Counted from the stretch's first letter, positions 17,792 to 27,013 are shown. The stretch: 64,000 nt of DNA from G963691835 sp963691835 (GCA_963691835.1 OY829383.1:1984001-2048000), one strand, 5' to 3'. Made by a program: numbers and translations. The notes: generated by a model from the sequence alone, not told the origin.

Positions 17792-18608
17792 TGCCATGGT
17801 AGTGGATCTTACCGCCCGGGGCGCGCGGATCCTTGCAATTGCCAATCAGAAGGGGGGCGTCGGTAAAACGACGACCACGGTAAACCTCGCTACAGCGTTG
17901 GCAGCGTGTGATAAAAAGGTCTTGATCATCGACCTTGACCCGCAGGGTAATGCCTCTACGGGACTGGGCCTCGGCCGCCATGACCGGGAGGTCGATTCCT
18001 ACGCCTGTTTGATCGGGGCGGCCTCGATTGGGGAGGCCACGGTCGAGACGAAAGTCCCCCGTCTCTCCATCGTTCCCTCGTCAGTGCACCTTTCCGGGGC
18101 GGAGATTGAGCTGGTCTCGATCGAAGACCGCGAGTTCATGCTCCGGGAAGCGCTGGTCAAGCACCGCCACGCCGGAGGTGCCGACTTCGACTACATCTTG
18201 ATCGACTGTCCACCATCGCTCGGCCTGCTGACGCTCAATGCCTTCGTCGCCGCGGACGCGGTGCTCGTTCCGCTCCAGTGTGAGTTCTACGCACTGGAAG
18301 GTCTCAGCCAACTCATGAAGACGATCGAGCGGGTCCGGAAGGTCTTCAATCCGGACCTGGACATCCAGGGCGTCGTCCTCACCATGTTCGACCGCCGCAA
18401 CAATCTCTCGGAAATGGTCGCCGCGGATGTACGGGATCATCTGGGTGAGAAGGTGTATCGCACCGTCATCCCGCGCAATGTTCGGGTTTCCGAAGCCCCA
18501 TCCCATGGGCTTCCGGTTCTTCTTTATGATATGAAGTGTGCCGGCGCCCGGGCATATATCCATCTGGCGAGCGAAGTGATGAAGCGGGAGCGGAGACTGG
18601 CTGCGTGA
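17775..18608 (+). CDS. parA: Chromosome-partitioning ATPase ParA
   Basis: Walker-type ATPase (ParA/Soj) that binds nucleoid DNA as an ATP dimer and moves ParB-parS complexes. The deviant Walker A KGGVGKTTTTVNLA begins near residue 26. Walker A' (IDLDPQGNASTGLG) and Walker B (YILIDCPPSLGLLTLNA) follow. 277 residues. The ATG at 17775 lies inside the end of rsmG, and the stop overlaps the parB GTG start. Confidence 0.97.
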   Translation: MNPKLDAMVVDLTARGARILAIANQKGGVGKTTTTVNLATALAACDKKVLIIDLDPQGNASTGLGLGRHDREVDSYACLIGAASIGEATVETKVPRLSIVPSSVHLSGAEIELVSIEDREFMLREALVKHRHAGGADFDYILIDCPPSLGLLTLNAFVAADAVLVPLQCEFYALEGLSQLMKTIERVRKVFNPDLDIQGVVLTMFDRRNNLSEMVAADVRDHLGEKVYRTVIPRNVRVSEAPSHGLPVLLYDMKCAGARAYIHLASEVMKRERRLAA

Positions 18609-20359
18609 GCATTGAGGACAGCGGCGGCAAGCGACGGGCGAAACTTGGACGAGGGCTGTCGTCGCTCCTCGGTGAAGATGAAGACGACAAGTCGCAGCTC
18701 GACCGTCTGCGGCAATCCAAGACGGTTCCAATCGAGCAAATCGCGCCCGGACGGTTTCAGCCGCGGCGAATCTTCGATGGCGAAGAGATCAACGCGCTGG
18801 CCGAAAGCATCCGGGAAAAAGGGGTGCTTCAGCCCATTCTGCTCCGCCGGCATCCTGACGATGACGACGTTTACGAACTGATTGCCGGAGAGCGGCGGTG
18901 GCGGGCAGCCCAGATCGCTCAACTCCACGAGATACCGGCGCTGATCCGTGAGTTCGACGATCGGGACGCGCTTGAGATTGCGCTGATCGAGAACATACAG
19001 CGCCAGGACCTGACCCCGATCGAAGAAGCCGAGGGGTTTCGGCGCCTGATTGACGAGCACGGCCACTCTCAGGAAGCGATCGCGCAGGCGATTGGAAAGA
19101 GCCGGAGCCATGTCGCCAACACCTTGCGCCTGCTCTCTCTGCCACCAACGGCCCGCGCCTATCTCGAAGAGGGGAAAATCACAGCCGGGCATGCACGCGC
19201 CCTTCTGCAGTCCGAAGATCCCGAAACGCTCGTCGAGGAGATCGTCGCCAAAGGCCTGACGGTTCGGCAGGCGGAAGAGCGTGCCCGCGGCGATGCCCCG
19301 TCCTCCCGGCCGCCGACACCGAAGGCGCCATCGGCACCGCGAACACCGGCAACGGAGAAAGACCCGGACATCCTCGCGGCGGAGCGGGCAACAAGTGCCG
19401 CTATTGGGCTCGCCGTCGAAATAGACTCTGGCGATGACGGAGAAAGCGGGGCGGTGGTGGTGCACTACCAATCCCTGGAACAGCTTGATTTGGTGCTGTC
19501 CCGGCTTGCGGGTGCGGGTATGACGGCTGCGGCCGAACCGGCGCCGGAGGGACCGATCTGGGAAGACCCAGCAGACCTCTCCGAGCCTAGGCCTGATGGC
19601 GATGGGATGGACTTCGGCGCCCTTCTCGCGGAGACGGACGCGTTACTGTCTGATGATGACGGCGAGGATGACGTAAGGGTTGGGCACCCCGACGACGATT
19701 TCGAAGACCCTGCCACTGCTGGAGACGAGAGTAGTGGTAACGGAGAGGCCAGGGCTGATGGAGACGATGCTCAGGGAGAAACGGGTTCAGTGTCTCCCGA
19801 CGACGACGATGCGGACGCCGCGGAAGAGCCAGAGCTTTCATCTGAGCCGCTGAAAGCTGTCGCGCTTGGCTTTCGACGTCTGGAGTCTGAAAGCGAAGAC
19901 GGCGAGCTTGAAGACGGGGAGCTCGGAGGCGGCGGCCAGACTGATCAGGCAGCCGGCATGGCCGGGGGAGACGACCTCGAAGACTTGGAGATTGAGGAAG
20001 AGAGCCTCGAGATCGACGAACTGGACGCCGTAGATCTAGACGCCGGGGATCTAGACGCCGGGGATCTAGACGTCGGGGATCTAGACGCCGGGGATCTGGA
20101 AGTCGGCGAATTGGACATGGAGGAACCTGATCCGGAAGCCGAGTTGGACGCGTCCCCTGACGATCGTCCCGCCTTCCCAGACACGATTCCAGACGATCCA
20201 TTTGACGATCCGATCCCAAGCTCAAGCACCGAGGGGGCGGGAGGAAGTGATCCATCGCCGCCCAAACCGGCGTTGGATATGGATGAGGGCGACGACGACA
20301 TTCTCCTGATGGATGATGAAGAGGACGAGGAGGACGACCCCCTTATTCCTCGCGCGTGA
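18605..20359 (+). CDS. parB: Chromosome-partitioning protein ParB with long acidic C-terminal extension
   Basis: ParB binds parS and spreads as a CTP-dependent DNA clamp. The canonical part is complete: N-terminal LGRGLSSLLGED (ParA-contact region), CTP motif GERRWR, NIQRQDLTPIEEA, a helix-turn-helix (SQEAIAQAIGKSRSHVANTLRLL) and the dimerisation domain (VVVHYQSLEQLDLVLSRL) ending near residue 305. The protein then continues for about 280 residues that are strongly acidic and of low complexity, with few hydrophobics and a run of DLDAGDLDAGD-type repeats. Most ParB proteins stop near 290-300 residues. The GTG start overlaps the parA stop. The tail is in frame and its codon use looks like the rest. 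Tail function is unknown. Confidence 0.95.
   Translation: MSIEDSGGKRRAKLGRGLSSLLGEDEDDKSQLDRLRQSKTVPIEQIAPGRFQPRRIFDGEEINALAESIREKGVLQPILLRRHPDDDDVYELIAGERRWRAAQIAQLHEIPALIREFDDRDALEIALIENIQRQDLTPIEEAEGFRRLIDEHGHSQEAIAQAIGKSRSHVANTLRLLSLPPTARAYLEEGKITAGHARALLQSEDPETLVEEIVAKGLTVRQAEERARGDAPSSRPPTPKAPSAPRTPATEKDPDILAAERATSAAIGLAVEIDSGDDGESGAVVVHYQSLEQLDLVLSRLAGAGMTAAAEPAPEGPIWEDPADLSEPRPDGDGMDFGALLAETDALLSDDDGEDDVRVGHPDDDFEDPATAGDESSGNGEARADGDDAQGETGSVSPDDDDADAAEEPELSSEPLKAVALGFRRLESESEDGELEDGELGGGGQTDQAAGMAGGDDLEDLEIEEESLEIDELDAVDLDAGDLDAGDLDVGDLDAGDLEVGELDMEEPDPEAELDASPDDRPAFPDTIPDDPFDDPIPSSSTEGAGGSDPSPPKPALDMDEGDDDILLMDDEEDEEDDPLIPRA
20024..20113 (+). repeat. 15-bp tandem repeat inside the parB tail
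   Basis: Six consecutive 15-bp units of the form GACGCCGGGGATCTA, with the middle ones nearly identical and the outer ones diverged. Each encodes five residues of the type D(A/V)GDL. The unit length keeps the frame, so copy number can change without breaking parB. Confidence 0.93.
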
Positions 20360-20388
20360 CCCCAGGCCCATTCGACCATCACCGCACG

Positions 20389-20434
20389 ATCTGCGCTTTG
20401 ATCACAAAGTGATCCAGGTGCTGGGGGATCTACT
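20389..20434 (+). repeat. Interspersed element, copy 1 (downstream of parB)
   Basis: The segment contains CTTTGATCACAAAGTGA (20396-20412) followed by a conserved GATCTxCTC, and is closely similar to 49779-49824 on the other strand. It fills the short gap between the convergent parB and holA stops. The arms CTTTG/CAAAG could form a small hairpin, so a 3'-end role is possible. No T-run follows. Confidence 0.6.
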
Positions 20435-21469
20435 CTACCGCCCTCGAAATGCGCTACGGATCCGGCCCGCAATGCCTAGCAACGCCTGCCGGCAGACGGC
20501 AGTGTCAGGATATCCTGTTGTTTTACAACGTATTTCCGTCGTCACAAGGTCATCGAGAACCCTGATGACCAGCGGGAGGCTCAAGCGATCGACGGCCCGC
20601 CGGTACCGTGCGGTCTCGGAAAAATGGAGCGGCGGACGGGCCGCCTTCAACGCCTGGTCCGTCGGCACGCCGCCCGCGCGAACGGCGATCATTCCCTGAA
20701 GGCGGATGAAGGCCCGTATCGAGGCCCGGACGATCGCCACCGCTGCCACACCGTCTTCAACTGCGCGTCGCATGGCGCGGTCCGCCGCCTCCGGCTCGCC
20801 ATCCAACACACCGCGGGCGACGTCATCCGCGACCGTCTCTGCGCTATCACCCAGAAGCAGGCGCACGTCGTCCAACGTCGCCCGTCCACCGGCGCCCACG
20901 TAGAGCGCGAGCTTTTCGATCTCGCCGCGAGCCACCATGCGGTCACCGCCGAGCACGGAAACGGCGAAGGCCCGGGCGTCGGCGTCAATGGCCACATCTG
21001 CTGCCGACAACGTCTCCGTGATCACATCCGCCAGCGCCCGGTCGTCATCCACCCAGCAAGCAATAGCGGCGACACGGTCCGCACCCTCTGCCCACTTCCG
21101 GAGCTTTGAGCGCGCCTCCAGGGATCCGGCCTCCACCAACAGGAAGTATCCGTCCCCCGGAACCTCGGCCGCACTTTCCAAGGCGTCGGTCAAGCCGTCG
21201 GTGGCACCCCGCACCCACACCAGACGGCGGCCGCCCATCAAGGAAACGGTGGCGGCTTCGTTGGCTATTCGCCCTGGATCTTCTTTCAGGCTCTCCGGCG
21301 AGATCTCAGCAACCGTGAACGGATCGGTGGGATCAGCCACGGCGAGCCGGGACAGCGCTGTCGCCACTTCCCGGACCTGACCGCCGTCGGGGCCGAAGAC
21401 AACGGCACCCGCAAGATCAGGGGGAAGCTTCTGGAGCAATCGGCGGCGATCGGACGCTTTGATTTTCAT
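20435..21469 (-). CDS. holA: DNA polymerase III subunit delta
   Basis: Clamp-loader subunit that opens the beta sliding clamp. The 344-residue protein has the HolA arrangement: an N-terminal region with AVVFGPDGGQVREVA, the RRLVWVRGATDG segment, and a C-terminal helical collar domain (QALKAARPPLHFSETARYRRAV, then RLSLPLVIRVLDDLVTTEIRCKTTG). The ATG at 21469 was chosen because the homologous start KIKASDRRRLL follows at once. It follows lptE by 40 bp in a leuS-lptE-holA cluster that converges on parB. Confidence 0.93.
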   Translation of the reverse strand: MKIKASDRRRLLQKLPPDLAGAVVFGPDGGQVREVATALSRLAVADPTDPFTVAEISPESLKEDPGRIANEAATVSLMGGRRLVWVRGATDGLTDALESAAEVPGDGYFLLVEAGSLEARSKLRKWAEGADRVAAIACWVDDDRALADVITETLSAADVAIDADARAFAVSVLGGDRMVARGEIEKLALYVGAGGRATLDDVRLLLGDSAETVADDVARGVLDGEPEAADRAMRRAVEDGVAAVAIVRASIRAFIRLQGMIAVRAGGVPTDQALKAARPPLHFSETARYRRAVDRLSLPLVIRVLDDLVTTEIRCKTTGYPDTAVCRQALLGIAGRIRSAFRGR

Positions 21470-21509
21470 GCCGCTCCCTTGGCGCCCGGCGGAACGCCGA
21501 GCCCGAACG

Positions 21510-22031
21510 CTAGCCGGTCCGACGCCGATTAAAGTAGAGGCCAAGGCGCAGACGAATATCATCCGCGATCTCGATGCCCGCCCGCCGCCGCGCATCGTTC
21601 TCCGCGCTGATGGTGGCGAACTCGCTTTCAACGATGTTGAACGTCGTTGTGCTTTGAGAGGCGCCCCGGAGGAGTGGCGCACTCGTCGCCAGATCCTTTA
21701 GCACCCAGCTCGCATCAATCCGGAGTTTCGCACGGGTTGACGAAGCATCCCGTTGAATAACGAGATCGGACCGGGACTCCTTCAGACCAACCTCAAGCAT
21801 GTAGCGCGGCACCGACGGGCGGCCGCGGGGCGTTAGCCGTTCCTCAAGCGCAATTCGAAGCAACTGACCCGTACGGTCGGCAATCGGCCCAATTTCAATG
21901 AACGAGAACTCCGCGACCGGCGCACCCGCCCCCGCACGCCCATAAAGCGGCTTGAACCCACAGCCCGAAAGCAAGGCAAGAACGGCCGCAGAAAGTCCGC
22001 CGACGACGGCGCGCCGGCCCGGCTTTCCCAC
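21510..22031 (-). CDS. lptE: LPS-assembly lipoprotein LptE
   Basis: Outer-membrane lipoprotein that plugs the LptD barrel for lipopolysaccharide insertion. The sequence has a basic N-terminus (GKPGRRA), a hydrophobic stretch, the lipobox LLSGC and then GFKPLYGR, which is typical for alphaproteobacterial LptE. The rest is a short periplasmic domain. A GTG start at 22031, 7 bp after the leuS stop, gives 173 residues; an alternative TTG at 22049 would overlap leuS. The position between leuS and holA supports the assignment. Confidence 0.9.
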   Translation of the reverse strand: MGKPGRRAVVGGLSAAVLALLSGCGFKPLYGRAGAGAPVAEFSFIEIGPIADRTGQLLRIALEERLTPRGRPSVPRYMLEVGLKESRSDLVIQRDASSTRAKLRIDASWVLKDLATSAPLLRGASQSTTTFNIVESEFATISAENDARRRAGIEIADDIRLRLGLYFNRRRTG

Positions 22032-22038
22032 CGGCCCG

Positions 22039-24612
22039 TCAGCCGACAACGTTGACGATCCTGTTAGGCACGACGACCACCCGCTTCGGTGTCTTTCCTG
22101 CGAGCGCCCGCACCACACCCGGCAGTTCCAGCGCCGCCGCCTCGGCCGCATCCTTCTCCGCATCGCGCGGCAGCTCGATGGTGCCTCTCGTCTTTCCATT
22201 CACCTGAACAGCGATGGTCAACACGTCATCGATCACGAGGGCAGGGTCGAAGCCAGGCCAAGCAACATCCGCGAGCATCCCCGTCCCGCCAAGCCGGGTC
22301 CAAAGCTCCTGGGCCAGATGCGGCGTCATCGGCTCGATGAGGCGGACGACCGTCTCGTACCCGAAACGCCGCAACCAAGAACTGCCGGTCGCCGTTGAAG
22401 GGACGTCGGCGAGCGTGTTCACCAGTTCGCGAACCTGGGCAACCGCGGCATTGAAACGAAAACGCTCAATGCTTTCGGCGACGGATTTTACCGTCTTGTG
22501 GATCGCGCGCTCCGCCTCTGCCACCGACGGATCAACAGCGTCGGGCCGGGCCATGCCGAGAGGGCCGATTTCTCCACCGCCGTTGCCGGCATCCGTCATC
22601 ATGCGCCAGAGGCGGTTCACAAACCGCCAGGCTCCCTCGACACCCGCTTCGGTCCACTCCAGGTCCCGCTCCGGCGGCGAGTCAGACAGCATGAAAAGCC
22701 GAGCCGTATCCGCACCATAGGTATCGATGATCGCTTCCGGATCGACGACATTCCGCTTGGATTTGCTCATCTTCTCGATACGACCGACCACGACGGGACG
22801 CTGATCGTCGACGGTGACCCATTTGCCGCCCTCGGCCCGGGTCACTTCCGTCGGGAAAAGCCAACTGCCATCCGGATCCTTGTAGGTCTCATGGATTACC
22901 ATCCCCTGGGTCAGCAATCCGGCAAACGGCTCATCCAGGTCGAGGTATCCGCACCGCTTCAGCGCCCGGGTGAAGAACCTGGAATAGAGAAGATGAAGGA
23001 CCGCATGCTCAATGCCGCCGATGTATTGATCAACCGGAAGCCAGTAGTTGGCCTTGTCGGCATCGAAAGCCGTCTCACCCTGTGCGTCACAGAAGCGGGC
23101 GAAGTACCAGGATGACTCAAAGAACGTATCGAACGTGTCCGTCTCGCGTACCGCGTGCCCACCACAGACCGGACAGGTGACATGCTTCCAAGTCGGATGG
23201 TTGTCCAGCGGGTTTCCTGGCGCGTCGAAATCTACGTCCGTTGGCAAGGTGACGGGCAGGTCGGCTTCGGGGACCGGCACAATTCCGCAGGACTCGCAGT
23301 GGATCATGGGAACGGGGCAACCCCAGTACCGTTGCCGGGACACGCCCCAGTCACGCAGACGGTACGTGATCTCGCGGGAGCCTGAGGCCATCTCCTCCAG
23401 GCTGTCGATGACACGCGACTTCGCGTCGTCCACCGACAGTCCGTCCAGGAAGCGTGAATTGTAGATCGTCCCCTCTCCGACAAACGCTTCGGTCCCGATC
23501 TCGAAAGAGGCGGCATCCGCGTCCGGGGGTAAGACCACGGGGGTCACCTCGAGCCCGTACTTACGGGCGAAGTCCAAGTCTCTCTGATCGTGCGCGGGAC
23601 ACCCGAAAATGGCGCCCGAGCCGTACTCCATCAGGACGAAGTTCGCGACATAGACCGGGACGGTCCAGGTCGGGTCCAGGGGATGGACCGCCCGCAATCC
23701 TGTGTCGAAGCCCCGCTTCTCCGCAGTCTCCAGCGCAACCTCGCTGGTGCCCATCCGATTGCACTCCGCGACGAATGCGGCAAGGTCCGGATTGTCGGCG
23801 GCCAACGCGCTGGACAAGGGGTGGTTCGCGGCAATCGCGCAGAACGAGGCGCCGAACAGAGTGTCCGGACGGGTGGTAAAGACTTCCAGCGCATCGTCCC
23901 GCCCTTCGAGTTCGAAGCGGACTTTCGCGCCCTCGGAGCGGCCGATCCAGTTGTGCTGCATCAGACGCACACGGTCAGGCCACCGGTCCAGACCCTCAAT
24001 CGCCGACAACAGGTCTTCAGCGTACTCGGTGATCTTCAGGAACCACTGGGACAGCAAACGCTTCTCGACCAACGCGCCAGAACGCCAGCCCCTGCCGTCG
24101 ATCACCTGTTCATTGGCAAGAACCGTGTTCTCCTCCGGGTCCCAGTTGACCCAACTCTCCTTGCGATAGGCGAGGCCCGCTTCGACGAAGTCGAGGAACA
24201 TCTTCTGTTCGTGCTTGTAGTACTCAGGCGCGCAGGTCGCGATCTCCCGCGTCCAGTCATAGGACAAACCCATAACCTTGAGCTGGGCCCGCATGGCGGC
24301 GATGTTCTCGCGTGTCCAGGTGTCCGGATGCACGCGCCGCTCGAAGGCGGCGTTTTCAGCCGGCAGGCCGAACGCATCCCAGCCCATCGGATGCAGAACG
24401 TTGAAACCCTTGGCGCGCTTGTACCGCGCGACCATGTCGCCGAGGGTGTAGTTCCGAACGTGCCCCATGTGGATGCGCCCCGATGGATAGGGGAACATCT
24501 CGAGCACATAATATTTCGGTTTGGATCGGTCTTCCGTCACCTCAAAGGTGCCGGCGTCGGCCCAGGCCTTTTGCCATTTGGCCTCGGTTTCCTTGACGTT
24601 GTAGCGTTCCAT
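22039..24612 (-). CDS. leuS: Leucyl-tRNA synthetase
   Basis: Class I aminoacyl-tRNA synthetase of 857 residues, the full family length. HIGH motif as HMGH in YPSGRIHMGHVRNYTLGD (about 42-60), CP1 editing domain in the middle (CPAHDQRD), zinc-like cysteine motif (CPVPMIHCESCG and CPVCGG), and KMSKS in KMSKSKRNVVDPE (about 618-630), followed by the anticodon-binding domain. It is the first gene of leuS-lptE-holA. Confidence 0.98.
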   Translation of the reverse strand: MERYNVKETEAKWQKAWADAGTFEVTEDRSKPKYYVLEMFPYPSGRIHMGHVRNYTLGDMVARYKRAKGFNVLHPMGWDAFGLPAENAAFERRVHPDTWTRENIAAMRAQLKVMGLSYDWTREIATCAPEYYKHEQKMFLDFVEAGLAYRKESWVNWDPEENTVLANEQVIDGRGWRSGALVEKRLLSQWFLKITEYAEDLLSAIEGLDRWPDRVRLMQHNWIGRSEGAKVRFELEGRDDALEVFTTRPDTLFGASFCAIAANHPLSSALAADNPDLAAFVAECNRMGTSEVALETAEKRGFDTGLRAVHPLDPTWTVPVYVANFVLMEYGSGAIFGCPAHDQRDLDFARKYGLEVTPVVLPPDADAASFEIGTEAFVGEGTIYNSRFLDGLSVDDAKSRVIDSLEEMASGSREITYRLRDWGVSRQRYWGCPVPMIHCESCGIVPVPEADLPVTLPTDVDFDAPGNPLDNHPTWKHVTCPVCGGHAVRETDTFDTFFESSWYFARFCDAQGETAFDADKANYWLPVDQYIGGIEHAVLHLLYSRFFTRALKRCGYLDLDEPFAGLLTQGMVIHETYKDPDGSWLFPTEVTRAEGGKWVTVDDQRPVVVGRIEKMSKSKRNVVDPEAIIDTYGADTARLFMLSDSPPERDLEWTEAGVEGAWRFVNRLWRMMTDAGNGGGEIGPLGMARPDAVDPSVAEAERAIHKTVKSVAESIERFRFNAAVAQVRELVNTLADVPSTATGSSWLRRFGYETVVRLIEPMTPHLAQELWTRLGGTGMLADVAWPGFDPALVIDDVLTIAVQVNGKTRGTIELPRDAEKDAAEAAALELPGVVRALAGKTPKRVVVVPNRIVNVVG

Positions 24613-24680
24613 GACGGCTTAGACCTCACCTGTCGGGTCGTGTTTCGGCGGGATGGGGCAGGCGTAGCTGACGGCGGAGA

Positions 24681-25226
24681 TCACCCGCCCGCGTTCTGGA
24701 TGCGTAGCTGCCGGGCCCGGGTGAGAATGGCATCCTCCAACCGCCGGTCGAGGTCTTCCTTCTGGGGGCTGTCCAACCAACCGCCGGAACCGCCGAGCGC
24801 CTGACGGAACACAGTGGCCCGCACGCCGTCGGACCGCAACGCGCGATCAAGGATGAAGATATTGACCTTGAACCGCTCTTCCGGCGCATCCGGCGGCGTG
24901 TACCACTCCGTGATGATGACGCCGCCAAAAGGATCAGCCGAAGCGAGGGGCATGAAGGAGACAGTATCCAGTGAGGCGCGCCAAAGGAACGTGTTCACGG
25001 GGATACCGCTGCCCGCTGCCGCACTCTCCGACGACGGGGTACCGCCCAGCAACGCAAGCCCGTCCTCGCCGAAGATGCTCTCCTGCTTCTCATACGTCGG
25101 CAGGCCGCCCGGACCGCTGGTCGGATAATTGTATTCGACATCAACGCCGGAACCGGCACATGCGGAGAGCGCCAAGGCGAAGCTCAGCACCATTGCCCTC
25201 GCGCTGAAGCGTGTCTTGCGTCTCAT
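24681..25226 (-). CDS. DUF3576-family lipoprotein
   Basis: A 181-residue predicted lipoprotein. The N-terminus is basic (MRRKTRFSAR), followed by a hydrophobic segment and lipobox ALSACAG (Cys about 22). The mature domain (IPVNTFLWRASLDTVSFMPLASADPFGGVIITEWY) matches what I know as DUF3576, common in alphaproteobacteria and often located upstream of leuS as here. No function is established. ATG at 25226 was chosen so that the signal peptide starts the protein; in-frame codons extend 15 residues upstream. Confidence 0.85.
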   Translation of the reverse strand: MRRKTRFSARAMVLSFALALSACAGSGVDVEYNYPTSGPGGLPTYEKQESIFGEDGLALLGGTPSSESAAAGSGIPVNTFLWRASLDTVSFMPLASADPFGGVIITEWYTPPDAPEERFKVNIFILDRALRSDGVRATVFRQALGGSGGWLDSPQKEDLDRRLEDAILTRARQLRIQNAGG

Positions 25227-25742
25227 CCGATCCTCACTCTTCACCCCGACCTCCAGGACTCGTCGGCCCATACTTTGGAAGTGGGCTCTTCACCTTATGA
25301 ATCACAGGCCTTCTTTACCGTGACCGCCGCCTTTCTGACAACGGGGATTCCCCCCGGAACCGTGCCCGGGAATAGTCTTTCACACGACCCGCCGCGGCAG
25401 TACGCAACAGGATAGACGCCAGAAACAGGCCATTGGCTGATCCTGCAGGTCTAAAGGGGCCTTTCATTGGATCGGCCGCCACCTATGTCGTTCCAACGTC
25501 GATTGATCGGCGTTCCCGCCATTCCAGGCGATTATTTGCGGAATTTGGACCGGGACCTGGCGTCCTTGTGGCATTTTCGCCACATTGAGACGCATTTGCA
25601 TCGTCCGGCATCCGTCGATCGTTGACGGATCTTAACCCCGAGAATAGTCATTGTGACGACGCGAGGACGGTCAGGGGACCGTTCCGTCTAATCCGAGGCA
25701 TCGCGTTCAGTGATTCTTCGACTTTCGGGAGATGGGGAAATC
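25227..25742. other. Intergenic region between DUF3576 gene and porin gene
   Basis: About 515 bp between divergently transcribed genes without a convincing gene. The first part should contain the leftward promoter of the DUF3576-leuS cluster and the last 150 bp the porin promoter. An untranslated leader or small RNA is possible but nothing in the sequence identifies one. Confidence 0.5.
25622..25650 (+). promoter_or_regulatory. Tentative promoter of the porin gene
   Basis: TTGACG at 25622-25627, a 17-bp spacer and TAGTCA at 25645-25650, about 95 bp before the porin start. The -35 is good and the -10 weak. Confidence 0.3.
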
Positions 25743-26864
25743 ATGAAGAAGATCCTTCTGGGGACGACCGCAGTCGTTGCCGTTGGCATGCTCACCGCCG
25801 CTCCGGCGATGGCTGCTGAGAAAATCAAGATTAGTGTCGGTGGTTACATGGAGCAGTGGTTCGGCTACGTTTCGTCTGATGACGACACGTCCGGCAACGA
25901 CTTCTCCGGTGTTGACGTCAAGTCCGACGCGGAAATCCACTTCAAGGGTTCGACGACCCTCGATAACGGCATCGAGTTCGGTGTGAACGTCCAGCTGGAA
26001 GGCAACAGCAACGCTGGCGATCAGATCGACGAGTCGTACATGATCATCAAAGGCGCTTTCGGTGAGATCAACATCGGCTCCGAAAACTCCGCCATGTATA
26101 AGATGCACTATGCACCGAGCGACTTCGGCATCGGCATCAACTCCGGTGACCAGTTCGACTGGGTGAACCGTCAGTCGATCACGACGAGCGGCTACTTCCG
26201 TGGCACCTACGGCTCCACCTACCTCGAGCCGGCCCGGACGAACGACTCCGAGAAGCTCACCTACTACACCCCGCGTATCGAAGGCTTCCAGCTCGGCCTG
26301 TCCTACTCGCCGGATACGGCTCAGGACAACAACACCCAGCCGAACCGTGATGCGGTCAACTCCGACCTCGTCATGCTGGGCCTGAACTTCAAGCGGACCT
26401 TCGGCAGCGTTGGCGTCGGCCTCTCCGGCGGCTACGGCACCGTTTCCGATGCTCCGGACGTTGCTGACTCCAATGAGCCGACCGCGTTCAACCTCGGCGC
26501 CACCGCTTCCTTCGGCGGCTTTGGCCTCGGCGTTTCCTACGCGCAGGCTGATGAGAGCGACGCCGACGACGGTGAAGCGATCAACGTTGGTGTGTCCTAC
26601 TCGCAGGGTCCGTGGGGCATCAGCGCCACGTACTTCCACGGCGAGCGTGACGGCTCCGGCAGCGCCGGCCTCGGCACCCTTTCGGGTCAGGCCGAGCAGG
26701 ACACCATCCATCTCTCCGGCAAGTATGCGCTTGGCCCGGGTGTGACGGCTGCTGGCACGATCGGCTACACGGAAGTCTCCTCGGATGACTCCACGCTGCA
26801 GGGCACCGACGAGTCGACCGTCGAAGGCACCTACGTCGTTGTTGGTATCAAGCTCAGCTTCTAA
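25743..26864 (+). CDS. Outer-membrane porin
   Basis: General diffusion porin of the alphaproteobacterial type. The signal peptide MKKILLGTTAVVAVG...APAMAAE is cleaved after about residue 23. The mature part starts with a typical first strand (KIKISVGGYMEQWFGYV), alternates short beta strands with acidic loops, and ends with a C-terminal phenylalanine (VVVGIKLSF), the outer-membrane assembly signal. 373 residues. A GGGAGATGGGG ribosome site precedes the ATG. Codon use is strongly biased, as expected for a highly expressed protein, and a strong terminator follows. Confidence 0.95.
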   Translation: MKKILLGTTAVVAVGMLTAAPAMAAEKIKISVGGYMEQWFGYVSSDDDTSGNDFSGVDVKSDAEIHFKGSTTLDNGIEFGVNVQLEGNSNAGDQIDESYMIIKGAFGEINIGSENSAMYKMHYAPSDFGIGINSGDQFDWVNRQSITTSGYFRGTYGSTYLEPARTNDSEKLTYYTPRIEGFQLGLSYSPDTAQDNNTQPNRDAVNSDLVMLGLNFKRTFGSVGVGLSGGYGTVSDAPDVADSNEPTAFNLGATASFGGFGLGVSYAQADESDADDGEAINVGVSYSQGPWGISATYFHGERDGSGSAGLGTLSGQAEQDTIHLSGKYALGPGVTAAGTIGYTEVSSDDSTLQGTDESTVEGTYVVVGIKLSF

Positions 26865-26888
26865 TCCAACACGTCATAGCGTTACGGG

Positions 26889-26920
26889 AAGGGCCGCGCA
26901 CCGCGCGGCCCTTTTCTTTT
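26889..26920 (+). terminator. Rho-independent terminator of the porin gene
   Basis: A 9-bp perfect GC stem (GGGCCGCGC / GCGCGGCCC) with a 3-nt loop at 26891-26911, preceded by AA and followed by TTTTCTTTT. It lies 25 bp after the porin stop and is the clearest terminator in the window. Confidence 0.95.
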
Positions 26921-27013
26921 GGTCTTCGGTGACCCCCTGCGACAGAGCCGTCCTTGCTTCGGCGCGCCAGCCCCTTCATTCTCGCGGCTCCAGCCAAATC
27001 CGGAGCCCATGCC

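Noticed and set aside
20024..20113. CRISPR-like short repeats
   Set aside because: Units are contiguous without unique spacers and are in frame in parB.
20313..20699. Possible small protein containing FDHKVIQVLGDLL after parB, with a similar FDHKVTQAPDDLL frame near 49800
   Set aside because: The two copies differ mostly by changes that alter residues, and neither has a good start; a nucleic-acid element explains the similarity better.
26954..27013. Upstream TTG start for lutA
   Set aside because: No ribosome site at a suitable distance, and the extra 20 residues do not resemble LutA; the TTG at 27014 has GGAG 8 bp upstream.
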